Assembly (NCBI RefSeq): GCF_913775985.1
Contig: NZ_CAJYMB010000096.1
Coordinates: 222,609 to 286,608, forward strand
Reading direction: 5' to 3'
DNA length: 64,000 bases
Source of the DNA: an uncultured Pluralibacter sp.
Lineage (GTDB): Bacteria; Pseudomonadota; Gammaproteobacteria; Enterobacterales; Enterobacteriaceae
Under the pieces are notes generated by a model. It saw nothing but the letters and a program-made list of their open reading frames with translations, was not told where the DNA came from and made no database searches. Positions 39,675 through 49,705 of the stretch are shown here, piece by piece (within the stretch, counting starts at the first letter, position 1; every line of letters starts with the position of its first letter). Position numbers and translations under genes: made by a program.

Positions 39675-40880
39675 TTAATCCACCAGTATTTCAAGCGCGC
39701 GATCGACGGCGGCCACGAGGGCGTCAACGTCGTCCTCGGTGTTGTAAGGCGCAAAAGAGGCGCGCAGCGTGCCGCTGACGCCGAGCGCGGCCAGCAGCGG
39801 CTGGGCGCAGTGCTGCCCGGCGCGCAGGGCAATGCCGTACTCCGACAGCAGCGTTACCATATCGGCGTGATGAACGCCGGCGAAATTAAAGGCCAGCAGG
39901 CTGGATCCGGGACAGCGGAAAGCGGTAAATCCGGGGCGGCTGGCCAGCGCGGCTTCAGCGCGGTCTGCAAGCCCGCAGCTCCAGCGCTCGGCTCCGGCCA
40001 TATCGATACCTTCCAGCCACTCCAGCGCCGCGCTCAGGCCAATGACTCCGGCAACGTTCGGCGTCCCCGCCTCCAGCCGGTAGGGCACCGGCTGGGTTTT
40101 GAAGCCGTCGAAGGTGACTTCGGTAATCATTTTGCCGCCGCCGAGCCAGGGCGACATGGCGTCCAGCAGTTCGCCCCTGCCGTACAGCGCGCCGATGCCG
40201 GTTGGCCCGTACAGCTTGTGGCCGGAAAACGCGTAGAAATCAATATCCAGCGCCTGCACGTCCGCCGGGCAGTGCACTGCGCCCTGAGCGCCGTCCACCA
40301 TTACCAGCATGCCGGCGGCGTGGGTCAGCGCAATGGCCTGCTGCAGGTCCGGGCAGCCGCCGGTGACGTTAGACATCTGCCCCAGGGCCAGAAAGCGGCT
40401 GCGTTCGGTGATGAGTGACGGAAGAAGGGCGATATCCGGCAGGCGATCCGCGCCCAGCGGCAGCTTAACGATGCGCGCGCCGGTCTGTTCGGCCACCATC
40501 AGCCAGGGAACCAGATTCGCGTGGTGCTCGGCCTCGCTGACGATTATCTCGTCGCCGGGGCGCAGGCGCGGGCGGGCGTAGCTCTGAACGACCATATTGA
40601 TGGCTTCGGTGGTGCCGCGGGTCCAGACAATATTGTGGCTATCCGGCGCGTTAATCAGCCGGGCAACCCGCTCCCGCGCGGCTTCGTAGCGCGCGGTCAG
40701 CGCCCGGGCAGCGGCGAACTGGCTGCGGTGAACGCTGCCGCCGCTGAGGCTGTAAAACTGTTGGGTAGCGTCAATGACCGCCTGGGGTTTAAGCGCGGTG
40801 GCGGCGCTATCGAGATAGGTGCCGGCATCCGCCAGCGCCGGGAACTGCGCGCGAAACTGCGCCGGATTAAAAACGTTCAT
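39675..40880 (-). CDS. csdA: Cysteine desulfurase / cysteine sulfinate desulfinase CsdA
   Basis: CsdA is a PLP enzyme that mobilises sulfur from cysteine to CsdE and TcdA. The 401-aa protein starts at ATG 40880 (MNVFNPAQFRAQFPAL). The PLP lysine lies in FSGHKLYGPTG and the active-site Cys358 in RAGQHCAQPLL. The frame is open 12 codons further upstream, but family conservation begins at this ATG. Confidence 0.96.
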   Translation of the reverse strand: MNVFNPAQFRAQFPALADAGTYLDSAATALKPQAVIDATQQFYSLSGGSVHRSQFAAARALTARYEAARERVARLINAPDSHNIVWTRGTTEAINMVVQSYARPRLRPGDEIIVSEAEHHANLVPWLMVAEQTGARIVKLPLGADRLPDIALLPSLITERSRFLALGQMSNVTGGCPDLQQAIALTHAAGMLVMVDGAQGAVHCPADVQALDIDFYAFSGHKLYGPTGIGALYGRGELLDAMSPWLGGGKMITEVTFDGFKTQPVPYRLEAGTPNVAGVIGLSAALEWLEGIDMAGAERWSCGLADRAEAALASRPGFTAFRCPGSSLLAFNFAGVHHADMVTLLSEYGIALRAGQHCAQPLLAALGVSGTLRASFAPYNTEDDVDALVAAVDRALEILVD

Positions 40881-40944
40881 GGCTCTCCTCGTTGCAATCG
40901 CGCGATCGTCGCGCAATTTAGCTCTTTGGGCAAGGCGGGCATAA

Positions 40945-40973
40945 CTGTCAGAATTTTCCGGTAATTCTGGCAG
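40945..40973. repeat. Inverted repeat between csdA and ygdI
   Basis: CTGTCAGAATT (40945-40955) and AATTCTGGCAG (40963-40973) match in 10 of 11 pairs around TTCCGGT. A further CTGTCAG occurs about 30 bases downstream. It lies in the divergent control region of csdA and ygdI and could be an operator or a leader hairpin. Confidence 0.4.
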
Positions 40974-41114
40974 GTTTCGGATAGTGCGTTATGCTGAAAA
41001 CTGTCAGGTGCATACATGAGTTCGCAGATATACGAGTTTTCTATAGCATTTATTGCTAAAACTCCTCACTGACCTGGTACCGAAAAACAAACATATGGAA
41101 ACAAGGAGTAAACC

Positions 41115-41342
41115 ATGAAAAAGACTGCCGCAATTATCTCAGCTTGCCTGTTCACTTTAGCTCTCAGCGCCTGCTCTTCCAGCAATTATGCGCTGCACAC
41201 CACTGATGGCCGCACTATTATTTCTGACGGTAAGCCGCAGACTGATAATGATACCGGCATGATCTCTTATAAAGATGCCAACGGTAACAAACAGCAGATC
41301 AACCGCTCTGATGTCAAAGAGATGGTCGAGCTGGGTAAATAA
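41115..41342 (+). CDS. ygdI: Small lipoprotein YgdI (DUF903 family)
   Basis: The 75-aa precursor has a lipobox LSAC (Cys20) and a mature domain (TTDGRTIISDGKPQTDNDTG) homologous to YgdR encoded at 12987-13205. The function is unknown. An AAGGAG site precedes ATG 41115. The convergent GcvB terminator begins 18 bases after its stop. Confidence 0.94.
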   Translation: MKKTAAIISACLFTLALSACSSSNYALHTTDGRTIISDGKPQTDNDTGMISYKDANGNKQQINRSDVKEMVELGK

Positions 41343-41359
41343 TTTGCTGATTTGAAAGC

Positions 41360-41391
41360 AAAAAAAAGCACCGCAATTTTGCGGTGCTACA
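41360..41391 (-). terminator. GcvB intrinsic terminator
   Basis: A 9-bp GC-rich stem (AGCACCGCA pairing with TGCGGTGCT) is followed on the minus strand by eight Ts (41360-41367). Confidence 0.93.
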
Positions 41392-41565
41392 TTAATCACT
41401 ATGGACAGACAGGGTAAATGTACAGGAAGTGAAAAGCGGTAGTCTCGCTACCCAGGTCTGAACTCCAGACCAATTGCAAACACAACAACACAACATCACA
41501 ACCGTAAGCCAAAAGCCCATCAGAACACGCATTCCGAAAAAACTTTTCGTTCCGGCTCAGGAAGT
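41360..41565 (-). ncRNA. gcvB: GcvB small RNA
   Basis: The transcript begins ACTTCCTGAGCCGGAACG and contains the GU-rich R1 seed (GTTGTGATGTTGTGTTG). It ends with the terminator AGCACCGCAAAATTGCGG and eight Ts. The length is 206 bases, as in E. coli. GcvB is an Hfq-dependent repressor of dppA, oppA and many amino acid uptake genes. A -10 element TATAGT lies 6 bases upstream (41572-41577). It is divergent from gcvA, whose product activates it when glycine is abundant. Confidence 0.97.
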
Positions 41566-41694
41566 GCCGCCACTATAGGTATTTGCTGGTAGAAGCTCAA
41601 CGGACAATTTATAATGGCTCAGATAAAAAAAACTAATAGGTTACATGATGTAATCTAATTGTTAAATGCAGACAACATCTAAGCCAAAACAATC

Positions 41695-42639
41695 ATGTCC
41701 AAGCGATTACCTCCCCTCAACGCATTACGTGTATTTGATGCTGCCGCCCGCCATCTGAGCTTTACCCGCGCCGCCGACGAGCTGTTTGTCACCCAGGCTG
41801 CGGTAAGCCACCAAATCAAGTCCCTGGAAGATTTTCTCGGCCTGAAGCTGTTTCGCCGCCGTAATCGATCGCTACTGCTGACCGAAGAGGGGCAGAGCTA
41901 TTTTCAGGACATCAAAGAGATTTTTTCGCAATTAACCGAAGCGACCCGTAAACTTCAGGCCCGCAGCGCGAAAGGCGCGCTCACCGTCAGTTTATTGCCC
42001 AGTTTCGCCATTCACTGGCTGGTGCCGAGGCTTGCCAGCTTTAACTCAGCTTATCCGGGAATCGACGTCAGAATCCAGGCGGTGGACCGCCAGGAAGATA
42101 AACTCGCCGATGATGTCGACGTGGCGATTTTCTACGGCCGCGGCAACTGGCCGGGGCTGCGGGTTGAAAAGCTGTACGCGGAATATTTGCTGCCGGTCTG
42201 CTCGCCGATGCTGCTCACCGGCGAGAAAGCGTTGAAAACTCCCGCTGATTTGGCGCAACATACGCTGTTACACGATGCTTCACGCCGCGACTGGCAGACC
42301 TACACGCGCCAGCTGGGCTTAAATCATATTAACGTTCAGCAGGGCCCAATCTTCAGCCACAGCGCGATGGTGCTGCAGGCGGCCATTCACGGGCAGGGCA
42401 TTGCGCTGGCCAATAACGTGATGGCGCAGTCTGAAATTGAAGCCGGCCGTCTGGTGTGCCCGTTTAATGATGTACTGGTGAGCAAAAATGCCTTTTATCT
42501 GGTTTGTCATGACAGCCAGGCTGAACTGGGTAAAATAGCCGCCTTCCGCCAGTGGATTCTGGCCAAAGCGGCAAGCGAGCAGGAAAAATTCCGCTTTCGA
42601 TACGAACAATTAGGTCCCGCCGTCCGGGACCCTCTTTAG
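41695..42639 (+). CDS. gcvA: Glycine cleavage system regulator GcvA
   Basis: GcvA is a LysR-type regulator that activates gcvTHP with glycine and represses it with purines through GcvR, and it activates gcvB. The 314-aa protein has the HTH at residues about 1-60 (RAADELFVTQAAVSHQIKSLE). It is nearly identical in type to E. coli GcvA up to FRFRYEQ, then runs 9 residues further (LGPAVRDPL) where the E. coli protein ends. ygdD starts 9 bases later. Confidence 0.96.
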   Translation: MSKRLPPLNALRVFDAAARHLSFTRAADELFVTQAAVSHQIKSLEDFLGLKLFRRRNRSLLLTEEGQSYFQDIKEIFSQLTEATRKLQARSAKGALTVSLLPSFAIHWLVPRLASFNSAYPGIDVRIQAVDRQEDKLADDVDVAIFYGRGNWPGLRVEKLYAEYLLPVCSPMLLTGEKALKTPADLAQHTLLHDASRRDWQTYTRQLGLNHINVQQGPIFSHSAMVLQAAIHGQGIALANNVMAQSEIEAGRLVCPFNDVLVSKNAFYLVCHDSQAELGKIAAFRQWILAKAASEQEKFRFRYEQLGPAVRDPL

Positions 42640-42648
42640 GATAATGAC

Positions 42649-43044
42649 ATGACCGGTCGTTTCATGCTGATTTTCACCGCGATAAGCGGCTTTGTGTATG
42701 TGGCGCTGGGCGCCTTTGGCGCCCACATGCTGAGTAAATCTTTGGGCGTTGTGGAGATGGGCTGGATCCAGACCGGCCTTGAGTATCAGGGTTTCCACAC
42801 GCTGGCAATTTTAGGGCTGGCGGTGGCGATGCAGCGCCGCATTAGCATCTGGTTTTACTGGAGCAGCGTCTTTCTGGCGCTCGGCACGGTGCTTTTTAGC
42901 GGCAGCCTGTACTGCCTGGCGCTGTCCCATTTACGCCTGTGGGCGTTCGTCACTCCGGTCGGCGGCGTCAGCTTCCTGGCCGGCTGGGTGCTGATGCTGG
43001 TCGGCGCGATTCGCCTCAAGCGCCGCGGCGGTTCCCATGAATAA
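42649..43044 (+). CDS. ygdD: DUF423 inner membrane protein YgdD
   Basis: The 131-aa protein has four predicted membrane helices and the family motif GAFGAHML near residue 22. It is conserved next to rlmM across enterobacteria; its function is unknown. It overlaps rlmM by 8 bases, which implies coupled translation. Confidence 0.92.
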   Translation: MTGRFMLIFTAISGFVYVALGAFGAHMLSKSLGVVEMGWIQTGLEYQGFHTLAILGLAVAMQRRISIWFYWSSVFLALGTVLFSGSLYCLALSHLRLWAFVTPVGGVSFLAGWVLMLVGAIRLKRRGGSHE

Positions 43045-44137
43045 AGTGATTCTGTATTGCCGCCAGGGCTTCGAAAAAGAGTGCGCGGCGGAGATTTCCG
43101 ACAAGGCTTCGCGCCTTAACGTCTTCGGCTTCGCCCGGGTGAAAGAGCAGTCCGGCTACGTGATTTTCGAGTGCTATCAGGACGGCGATGCCGAAAAACT
43201 GATCAAGGATCTGCCTTTCAGCTCGCTGATTTTCGCCCGCCAGATGTTCGTGGCCGGCGAACTGCTCAAGGATCTGCCGCCGGAAGATCGCGTTAGCCCG
43301 GTGGTCGGCATGCTGCAGGGCGTGGTGGAGAAGGGCGGCGACCTGCGGGTTGAGGTCGCGGACACCAACGAAAGCAAAGAGCTGATGAAGTTCTGCCGCA
43401 AGTTTACCGTGCCGCTGCGCGCCGCGCTGCGTGAGGCGAAGGTGCTGACCTCTTATGAAACGCCGAAGCGCCCGGTGGTTCACGTCTTCTTTATTTCGCC
43501 GGGCTGCTGCTACGTGGGCTATTCATTAACCACTAATAACTCGCCGTTCTACATGGGCATCCCGCGCCTGAAGTTTCCGTCCGATGCGCCGAGCCGCTCG
43601 ACCCTCAAGCTGGAAGAGGCCTTCCACGTCTTTATTCCGGCGGACGAGTGGGACGAGCGCCTGGCGAACGGCATGCACGCCGTGGATTTGGGCGCCTGCC
43701 CCGGCGGCTGGACCTATCAGCTGGTGAAGCGCAACATGTGGGTTGCCTCGGTGGATAACGGCCCGATGGCCCAGAGCCTGATGGACACCGGCCAGGTAAG
43801 CTGGCTGCGGGAAGACGGCTTCCGCTATCGCCCGACCCGCAACAACATCTCGTGGATGGTGTGCGACATGGTCGAAAAACCGGCGAAGGTCGCGGCGCTG
43901 ATGGCCCAGTGGCTGGTAAACGGCTGGTGCCGGGAAACGATCTTTAACCTCAAGCTGCCGATGAAAAAGCGCTACGAAGAGGTGTCGCAGAATCTGGCCT
44001 ATATTCAGGCCCAGCTCGACGAGCACGGCATTAACGCGCAGATTCAGGCGCGCCAGCTGTATCACGATCGCGAAGAAGTGACTGTTCACGTGCGCCGCCT
44101 GTGGGCCGCCGTGGGCGGGCGCCGGGACGAGCGCTAG
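43037..44137 (+). CDS. rlmM: 23S rRNA 2'-O-ribose C2498 methyltransferase
   Basis: RlmM methylates the 2'-OH of C2498 in 23S rRNA before ribosome assembly. The 366-aa protein has an N-terminal THUMP-like RNA-binding part and a Rossmann methyltransferase domain with the SAM motif [13 protein letters not shown]. The catalytic lysine region [13 protein letters not shown] is also present. It ends at a bidirectional terminator shared with xni. Confidence 0.95.
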   Translation: MNKVILYCRQGFEKECAAEISDKASRLNVFGFARVKEQSGYVIFECYQDGDAEKLIKDLPFSSLIFARQMFVAGELLKDLPPEDRVSPVVGMLQGVVEKGGDLRVEVADTNESKELMKFCRKFTVPLRAALREAKVLTSYETPKRPVVHVFFISPGCCYVGYSLTTNNSPFYMGIPRLKFPSDAPSRSTLKLEEAFHVFIPADEWDERLANGMHAVDLGACPGGWTYQLVKRNMWVASVDNGPMAQSLMDTGQVSWLREDGFRYRPTRNNISWMVCDMVEKPAKVAALMAQWLVNGWCRETIFNLKLPMKKRYEEVSQNLAYIQAQLDEHGINAQIQARQLYHDREEVTVHVRRLWAAVGGRRDER

Positions 44138-44161
44138 CCTTACCGACATCGCTAATTAAGC

Positions 44162-44184
44162 AAGCGGCCTGCGGGCCGCTTTTT
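44162..44184. terminator. Bidirectional terminator between rlmM and xni
   Basis: AAGCGGCC (44162-44169) and GGCCGCTT (44174-44181) pair around TGCG and are followed by TTTT on the plus strand. The xni stop codon lies in its T tract. Confidence 0.8.
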
Positions 44185-44938
44185 ACTGCGCCAGCCGCAG
44201 CTGCTGTAAATTGCCGTCCAGCGCCAGATCGGTTTGCAGCGTCGCCACCTCGCGGCAGATGAACGCCATCTCCCGGTGCTCCACCAGCTTTTTGCGCCAC
44301 TTCTCCGGCACTGCCTCCAGATCTGCGTAGAGCGCCTCCAGCGTGGCGTGCTGGCTCAGCAGTTCGGTGGCGCTCTTCGGCCCGATACCCGCCACCCCCG
44401 GCACTTTCGAACTGCTAATCCCCGCCAGCCCCCAGTAATCCGGCAGCTGTTCGGGGCGCACGCCAAACTCGGCGGCAATAAACGGCGCGTCCAGCCAGCG
44501 CTTCTGAAAATAGTCGCGGATCTGGATGGTCGGCGACAGCAGCTGGCAGTAGCCTTTGTCGGTGGAGACAATCGTCGCCTGCTGCCCGGCCGCCGCCACT
44601 TTTACCGCCAGCGTCGCGGCCAGATCGTCGGCTTCGTTGCCGGCAGAGGCCCAGCACGGTACGCCGCGCTGCTCGAATGCCCGGCGGATGTTGTCCATTT
44701 CGGCATGCAGGTCTTCCGGCATCGGTGCCCGCCCGGCCTTGTAGTCCGGCAGCCGCTGGTGCCGCCAGCTCTGGTTGCGCGCTTCGTCATCGAACACCGC
44801 CACCGCGTGGGTGGGGCGGCTGTGGACAATCAGCTGCGCAAGGGCGTGCAGGCAGGTGTCGACGCAGGGGGAGCCCTGCACCGCGTGGATGCGGCGGATC
44901 AGGTTCAGGGCGTCGACGATAAGTAAATGAATAGCCAT
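44183..44938 (-). CDS. xni: Flap endonuclease Xni (ExoIX)
   Basis: Xni is a 5'-3' flap endonuclease-like protein related to the polymerase I N-terminal domain, acting on flaps in replication and repair. The 251 aa equal the E. coli length from ATG 44938 ([19 protein letters not shown]). Metal-site acidic residues are visible in [20 protein letters not shown] and [11 protein letters not shown], followed by the helix-hairpin-helix [14 protein letters not shown]. Confidence 0.94.
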   Translation of the reverse strand: MAIHLLIVDALNLIRRIHAVQGSPCVDTCLHALAQLIVHSRPTHAVAVFDDEARNQSWRHQRLPDYKAGRAPMPEDLHAEMDNIRRAFEQRGVPCWASAGNEADDLAATLAVKVAAAGQQATIVSTDKGYCQLLSPTIQIRDYFQKRWLDAPFIAAEFGVRPEQLPDYWGLAGISSSKVPGVAGIGPKSATELLSQHATLEALYADLEAVPEKWRKKLVEHREMAFICREVATLQTDLALDGNLQQLRLAQ

Positions 44939-45056
44939 CGGAAAAACTCTCTTAGCTCGGACGGGCATACCCTACCATTTCGCGCAAGGAGGGGCTATGC
45001 GCGCGTGCCGGTTCGGGAAAGCGCCTCGCAAAAGCCGCCGGCGGGCGGAAAAGTCG

Positions 45057-45086
45057 TTGAATGTCGGTTAGGTTGCTATGTATATT
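45057..45086 (+). promoter_or_regulatory. Predicted promoter of the aminotransferase gene
   Basis: A -35 element TTGAAT (45057-45062) and a -10 element TATATT (45081-45086) are 18 bases apart. The -10 overlaps the upstream ATG at 45078, which argues that translation starts at ATG 45114. Confidence 0.5.
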
Positions 45087-45113
45087 TCTGACACACCAAA
45101 AAGAGATATAACA

Positions 45114-46298
45114 ATGAGTAACAGTATGCACCTCGCGCAAAAAATTCAAAAACTGCAGCCCTCCGCCATTCGTGAACTCCTCAAACACAGCAAAATGCCC
45201 GGCGTCATCTCTCTTGCAGGGGGCATTCCCTCTGCGGAGCTGTTCGACAAGCAGGGTCTCTCGCAGGCGACCCAGGCGGTGCTCGACACCCAGTTCAATG
45301 ACGCATTTCAGTACGGCCTGACCGAAGGCAGCGCCGAGCTGCGCGAGCAGCTGGTCACCCTCTGCCGCCAGCGCGGCATTAACACCGACAGCGATCGCCT
45401 GCTGATCACCTCCGGCTCCCAGCAGGCGCTGGATCTGCTGATCCGCGCCCTGGCGGACGAAGGCGACGTGTTTGTGGTTGAGCGCCCGACTTATCTGGCG
45501 ACCCTGCAAATTCTGACCCTCACCGGCGCCAGCGTAAAATCGGTAAGCAGCGACGAGCAGGGCATGATTGTGGACGAGCTGGAAGCGTTGCTGAAAACCA
45601 CCCGCGTTAAGTGCGTATACATTGTGCCGACCTTCGGGAATCCGAGCGGCACCACCCTCAGCGCCGAACGGCGTGAAAAGCTGGTGAAGCTGGCGGCAGA
45701 ACACGATTTTGTGATTATCGAAGACGATCCCTACGGCGAAATCGCCTTTACCGATCGCCGGGAGAAGTCGCTGCTGCAGACCGCCGCTGAACAGGGGCTG
45801 GAGGCGCACGTCGCCTACACCTCCACGTTCTCAAAAATCCTCGCGCCGGGCCTGCGGGTTGGCTGGATTATTCTGCCGGAATGGATGAAGCAGAAAGTCG
45901 CCATTGTGAAGCAGGCCACCGACCTGCACGCCAATGCCTTTACCCAGTCGCTGGTCAGCGCCTACCTTAAGCTGGATCGCCTCGGGCCGCAGATAGCGCT
46001 TATCCGCGATGCCTATAAGCAGAAGTGCCTGCGGCTGTCGCAGCTGCTGGAGGAGGAGCTGGGCCAGCATCTCACCTTCAACCAGCCGCAGGGCGGGATG
46101 TTCCTGTGGGCGACCTTCCGTAACGACATCGATACCACCGCCTGGCTGCAAAAAACGCTGGCGCAGGGCGTGGTGTATGTTCCCGGCGAGTTCTTCTTTA
46201 GCGACAATCCCGATCGCCGCACCCTGCGCTTATCCTACGCGACCGCCACCGATGATCAGCTGGTGGAGGCGGTGCGTCGCCTGAAGGCGGCGCTGTAA
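45114..46298 (+). CDS. PLP-dependent aminotransferase, fold type I (2-aminoadipate/ARO8-like)
   Basis: The 394-aa protein belongs to the class I/II aminotransferases related to LysN/ARO8 and to the catalytic part of MocR regulators, but it has no HTH domain. Visible motifs are SLAGGIPSAELF, TSGSQQALDLL, PTFGNPSGTTLS, EDDPYGEI, the Schiff-base lysine in TSTFSKILAPGLRVGW, and the C-terminal RLSYA. Such enzymes transaminate 2-aminoadipate, aromatic or branched amino acids; the substrate here is not known. It is absent from this place in E. coli and converges on the sigma-54 regulator, leaving 5 bases between the stops. Whether it belongs to the sulfur island is uncertain. Confidence 0.85.
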   Translation: MSNSMHLAQKIQKLQPSAIRELLKHSKMPGVISLAGGIPSAELFDKQGLSQATQAVLDTQFNDAFQYGLTEGSAELREQLVTLCRQRGINTDSDRLLITSGSQQALDLLIRALADEGDVFVVERPTYLATLQILTLTGASVKSVSSDEQGMIVDELEALLKTTRVKCVYIVPTFGNPSGTTLSAERREKLVKLAAEHDFVIIEDDPYGEIAFTDRREKSLLQTAAEQGLEAHVAYTSTFSKILAPGLRVGWIILPEWMKQKVAIVKQATDLHANAFTQSLVSAYLKLDRLGPQIALIRDAYKQKCLRLSQLLEEELGQHLTFNQPQGGMFLWATFRNDIDTTAWLQKTLAQGVVYVPGEFFFSDNPDRRTLRLSYATATDDQLVEAVRRLKAAL

Positions 46299-46303
46299 TT
46301 CGC

Positions 46304-48229
<1,926 letters not shown>

Positions 48230-48333
48230 GGTCAACCTCCGGTCATCGTGGGATCCCAACTTATCCCGCACCGGAGCCCGATGCCAGAGGCCGGCCCGCG
48301 CCAGCTGCTGCAAAACCCACAGCCGGCAGGCAG

Positions 48334-48360
48334 CGGCTGTCGCATTAGCGACAGAAGCCG
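48334..48360. promoter_or_regulatory. Dyad suited to an upstream activator site
   Basis: CTGTCGC-ATTA-GCGACAG (48337-48354) is a perfect 7-bp dyad, extended outward to CGGCT and AGCCG with one bulged A. Its centre is about 97 bases upstream of the start point expected from the -24/-12 promoter, the usual distance for a bound sigma-54 activator. Binding by the divergent regulator is inference. Confidence 0.55.
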
Positions 48361-48376
48361 TGGCCGGGTTAAAAAA

Positions 48377-48389
48377 TATATTATTGATT
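48377..48389 (-). promoter_or_regulatory. IHF-like site between activator dyad and promoter
   Basis: The minus strand reads AATCAATAATATA, matching the IHF consensus WATCAANNNNTTR in all but one fixed position. It lies in an AT-rich stretch between the dyad and the -24 box, where IHF commonly bends DNA to bring a sigma-54 activator to the polymerase. Confidence 0.5.
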
Positions 48390-48416
48390 TAAATGTATTA
48401 TTTTAATTTTCAGCAT

Positions 48417-48432
48417 TGGCACGGATCTCGCT
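48417..48432 (+). promoter_or_regulatory. Sigma-54 (-24/-12) promoter of the sulfur operon
   Basis: TTGGCACGGATCTCGCTA (from 48416) carries a perfect -24 box TGGCACG. The -12 box is TCGCT, one change from TTGCT. The invariant GG (48418-48419) and GC (48430-48431) are exactly 10 bases apart. The start point should fall near 48442, giving a leader of about 60 bases before the ssuD-like gene. Confidence 0.75.
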
Positions 48433-48439
48433 AATGGTC

Positions 48440-48489
48440 ATATAACCAAACAAGAAGCTACCTTCTACAAATTCCAGATATGGTTATAT
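48440..48489 (+). promoter_or_regulatory. Structured leader before the ssuD-like gene
   Basis: ATATAACCA (48440-48448) and TGGTTATAT (48481-48489) form a perfect 9-bp inverted repeat enclosing a smaller hairpin AGAAG-CTAC-CTTCT (48453-48466). The outer repeat spans the expected transcript start and ends beside the AGGA ribosome site (48490-48493). It could be an operator split across the leader or an RNA structure. Confidence 0.4.
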
Positions 48490-48501
48490 AGGAAACAGAT
48501 A

Positions 48502-49674
48502 ATGACCCGAGACGCGCAAAACAACATCAATCTGTTCTGGTTTCTGCCCACCCACGGCGACGGACGCTATCTGGGAACGGCGGAGGGCGGGCGTCCGGTG
48601 GATTTGCCTTACCTGCAGCAGGTGGCGCTGGCGGCGGACAGCCTCGGCTATTACGGCGTGCTGATCCCCACCGGCAAGAGCTGTGAAGATGCCTGGCTGG
48701 TGGCCTCCGCCCTTGCACCGCTGACCCGCCGGCTGCGCTATCTCGTGGCGGTGCGTCCCGGCCTCCAGCCGCCGACGCTGGCGGCGCGGATGGCGGCGAC
48801 GCTGGATCGTCTGTCGGAAGGGCGGCTGCTGATCAATGTCGTGACCGGCGGCGATCCGGTCGAGAACAAGGGCGACGGCATTTTCCTCAGCCACGCCGAG
48901 CGCTACGATGTCACCCGCGAGTTTCTCGATGTCTACACCCGCCTGCTGAAGGGCGAGAAGGTGGACTATCACGGGAAGCATATTCATGTCGAAGGTGCCG
49001 AGGTGCTGTTTCCGCCGGCGCAGGAAAACGGCCCGCCGCTCTACTTTGGCGGCTCCTCGGACCCGGCCATCGACGTGGCGGCGGACCAGATTGATACCTA
49101 TCTGACCTGGGGCGAGCCGCCGGCGCTGGTGGCGCAAAAGCTCGCCGTCGTGCGCGAGCGTGCCGCCAGCCGGGGCCGCACCCTGGAGTACGGCATCCGC
49201 CTGCACGTCATTGTTCGCGAGACGGAAGAGGAGGCCTGGGCCGCGGCAGACCGCCTGATTGCCCATCTCGACGATGACACTATCGCCCAGGCGCAGCAGA
49301 TTTTCGCCCGCATGGACTCCACCGGCCAGGCGCGCATGAGTGCCCTGCACAAAGGCTCCCGCGACAACCTGCGCATTGCCCCGAATCTGTGGGCCGGGGT
49401 CGGCCTGGTGCGCGGCGGCGCGGGCACCGCGCTGGTGGGTAACCCGCAGCAGGTGGCGGAGCGCATCCGTGAATATCAGGCGCTGGGCATCAGCAATTTT
49501 ATCTTCTCCGGCTATCCTCATCTTGAGGAGGCGCACCGCTTTGCCGAGCTGGTAATGCCTCTGCTGCCGGTCAGCGGTGCGGCGCAGGCGAAATCGCGCT
49601 CCGTTAACACCGGCCCGTTTGGTGAAACCATCGGCGGCGACAGGCGCCCGGCGAAGCAGGCCAGCGCCAGCTGA
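48502..49674 (+). CDS. ssuD: SsuD-type FMNH2-dependent alkanesulfonate monooxygenase
   Basis: SsuD-family enzymes use reduced FMN and O2 to split alkanesulfonates into aldehyde and sulfite. The 390-aa luciferase-like TIM barrel has [25 protein letters not shown] with Cys61 (Cys54 in E. coli SsuD), [15 protein letters not shown] and [12 protein letters not shown]. It is about 9 residues longer than E. coli SsuD, with a basic C-terminal tail. It is the first gene of the operon behind the -24/-12 promoter. No ssuE flavin reductase and no ssuBC accompany it. MsuD (methanesulfonate) is an alternative specificity. Confidence 0.88.
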   Translation: MTRDAQNNINLFWFLPTHGDGRYLGTAEGGRPVDLPYLQQVALAADSLGYYGVLIPTGKSCEDAWLVASALAPLTRRLRYLVAVRPGLQPPTLAARMAATLDRLSEGRLLINVVTGGDPVENKGDGIFLSHAERYDVTREFLDVYTRLLKGEKVDYHGKHIHVEGAEVLFPPAQENGPPLYFGGSSDPAIDVAADQIDTYLTWGEPPALVAQKLAVVRERAASRGRTLEYGIRLHVIVRETEEEAWAAADRLIAHLDDDTIAQAQQIFARMDSTGQARMSALHKGSRDNLRIAPNLWAGVGLVRGGAGTALVGNPQQVAERIREYQALGISNFIFSGYPHLEEAHRFAELVMPLLPVSGAAQAKSRSVNTGPFGETIGGDRRPAKQASAS

Positions 49675-49705
49675 ACGCGCGGCCCTGAACCGGAAGGGAG
49701 TCAAT

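Noticed and set aside
41343-41400. The strong hairpin after ygdI read as a ygdI terminator
   Set aside because: The T run is on the minus strand and the whole upstream sequence matches GcvB, so it terminates GcvB; the plus strand has no T tract after the stem.
45114-46298. The aminotransferase as a truncated MocR regulator
   Set aside because: Its N-terminus is a normal aminotransferase start, and there is no HTH-coding remnant upstream, where a promoter and the xni gene lie instead.
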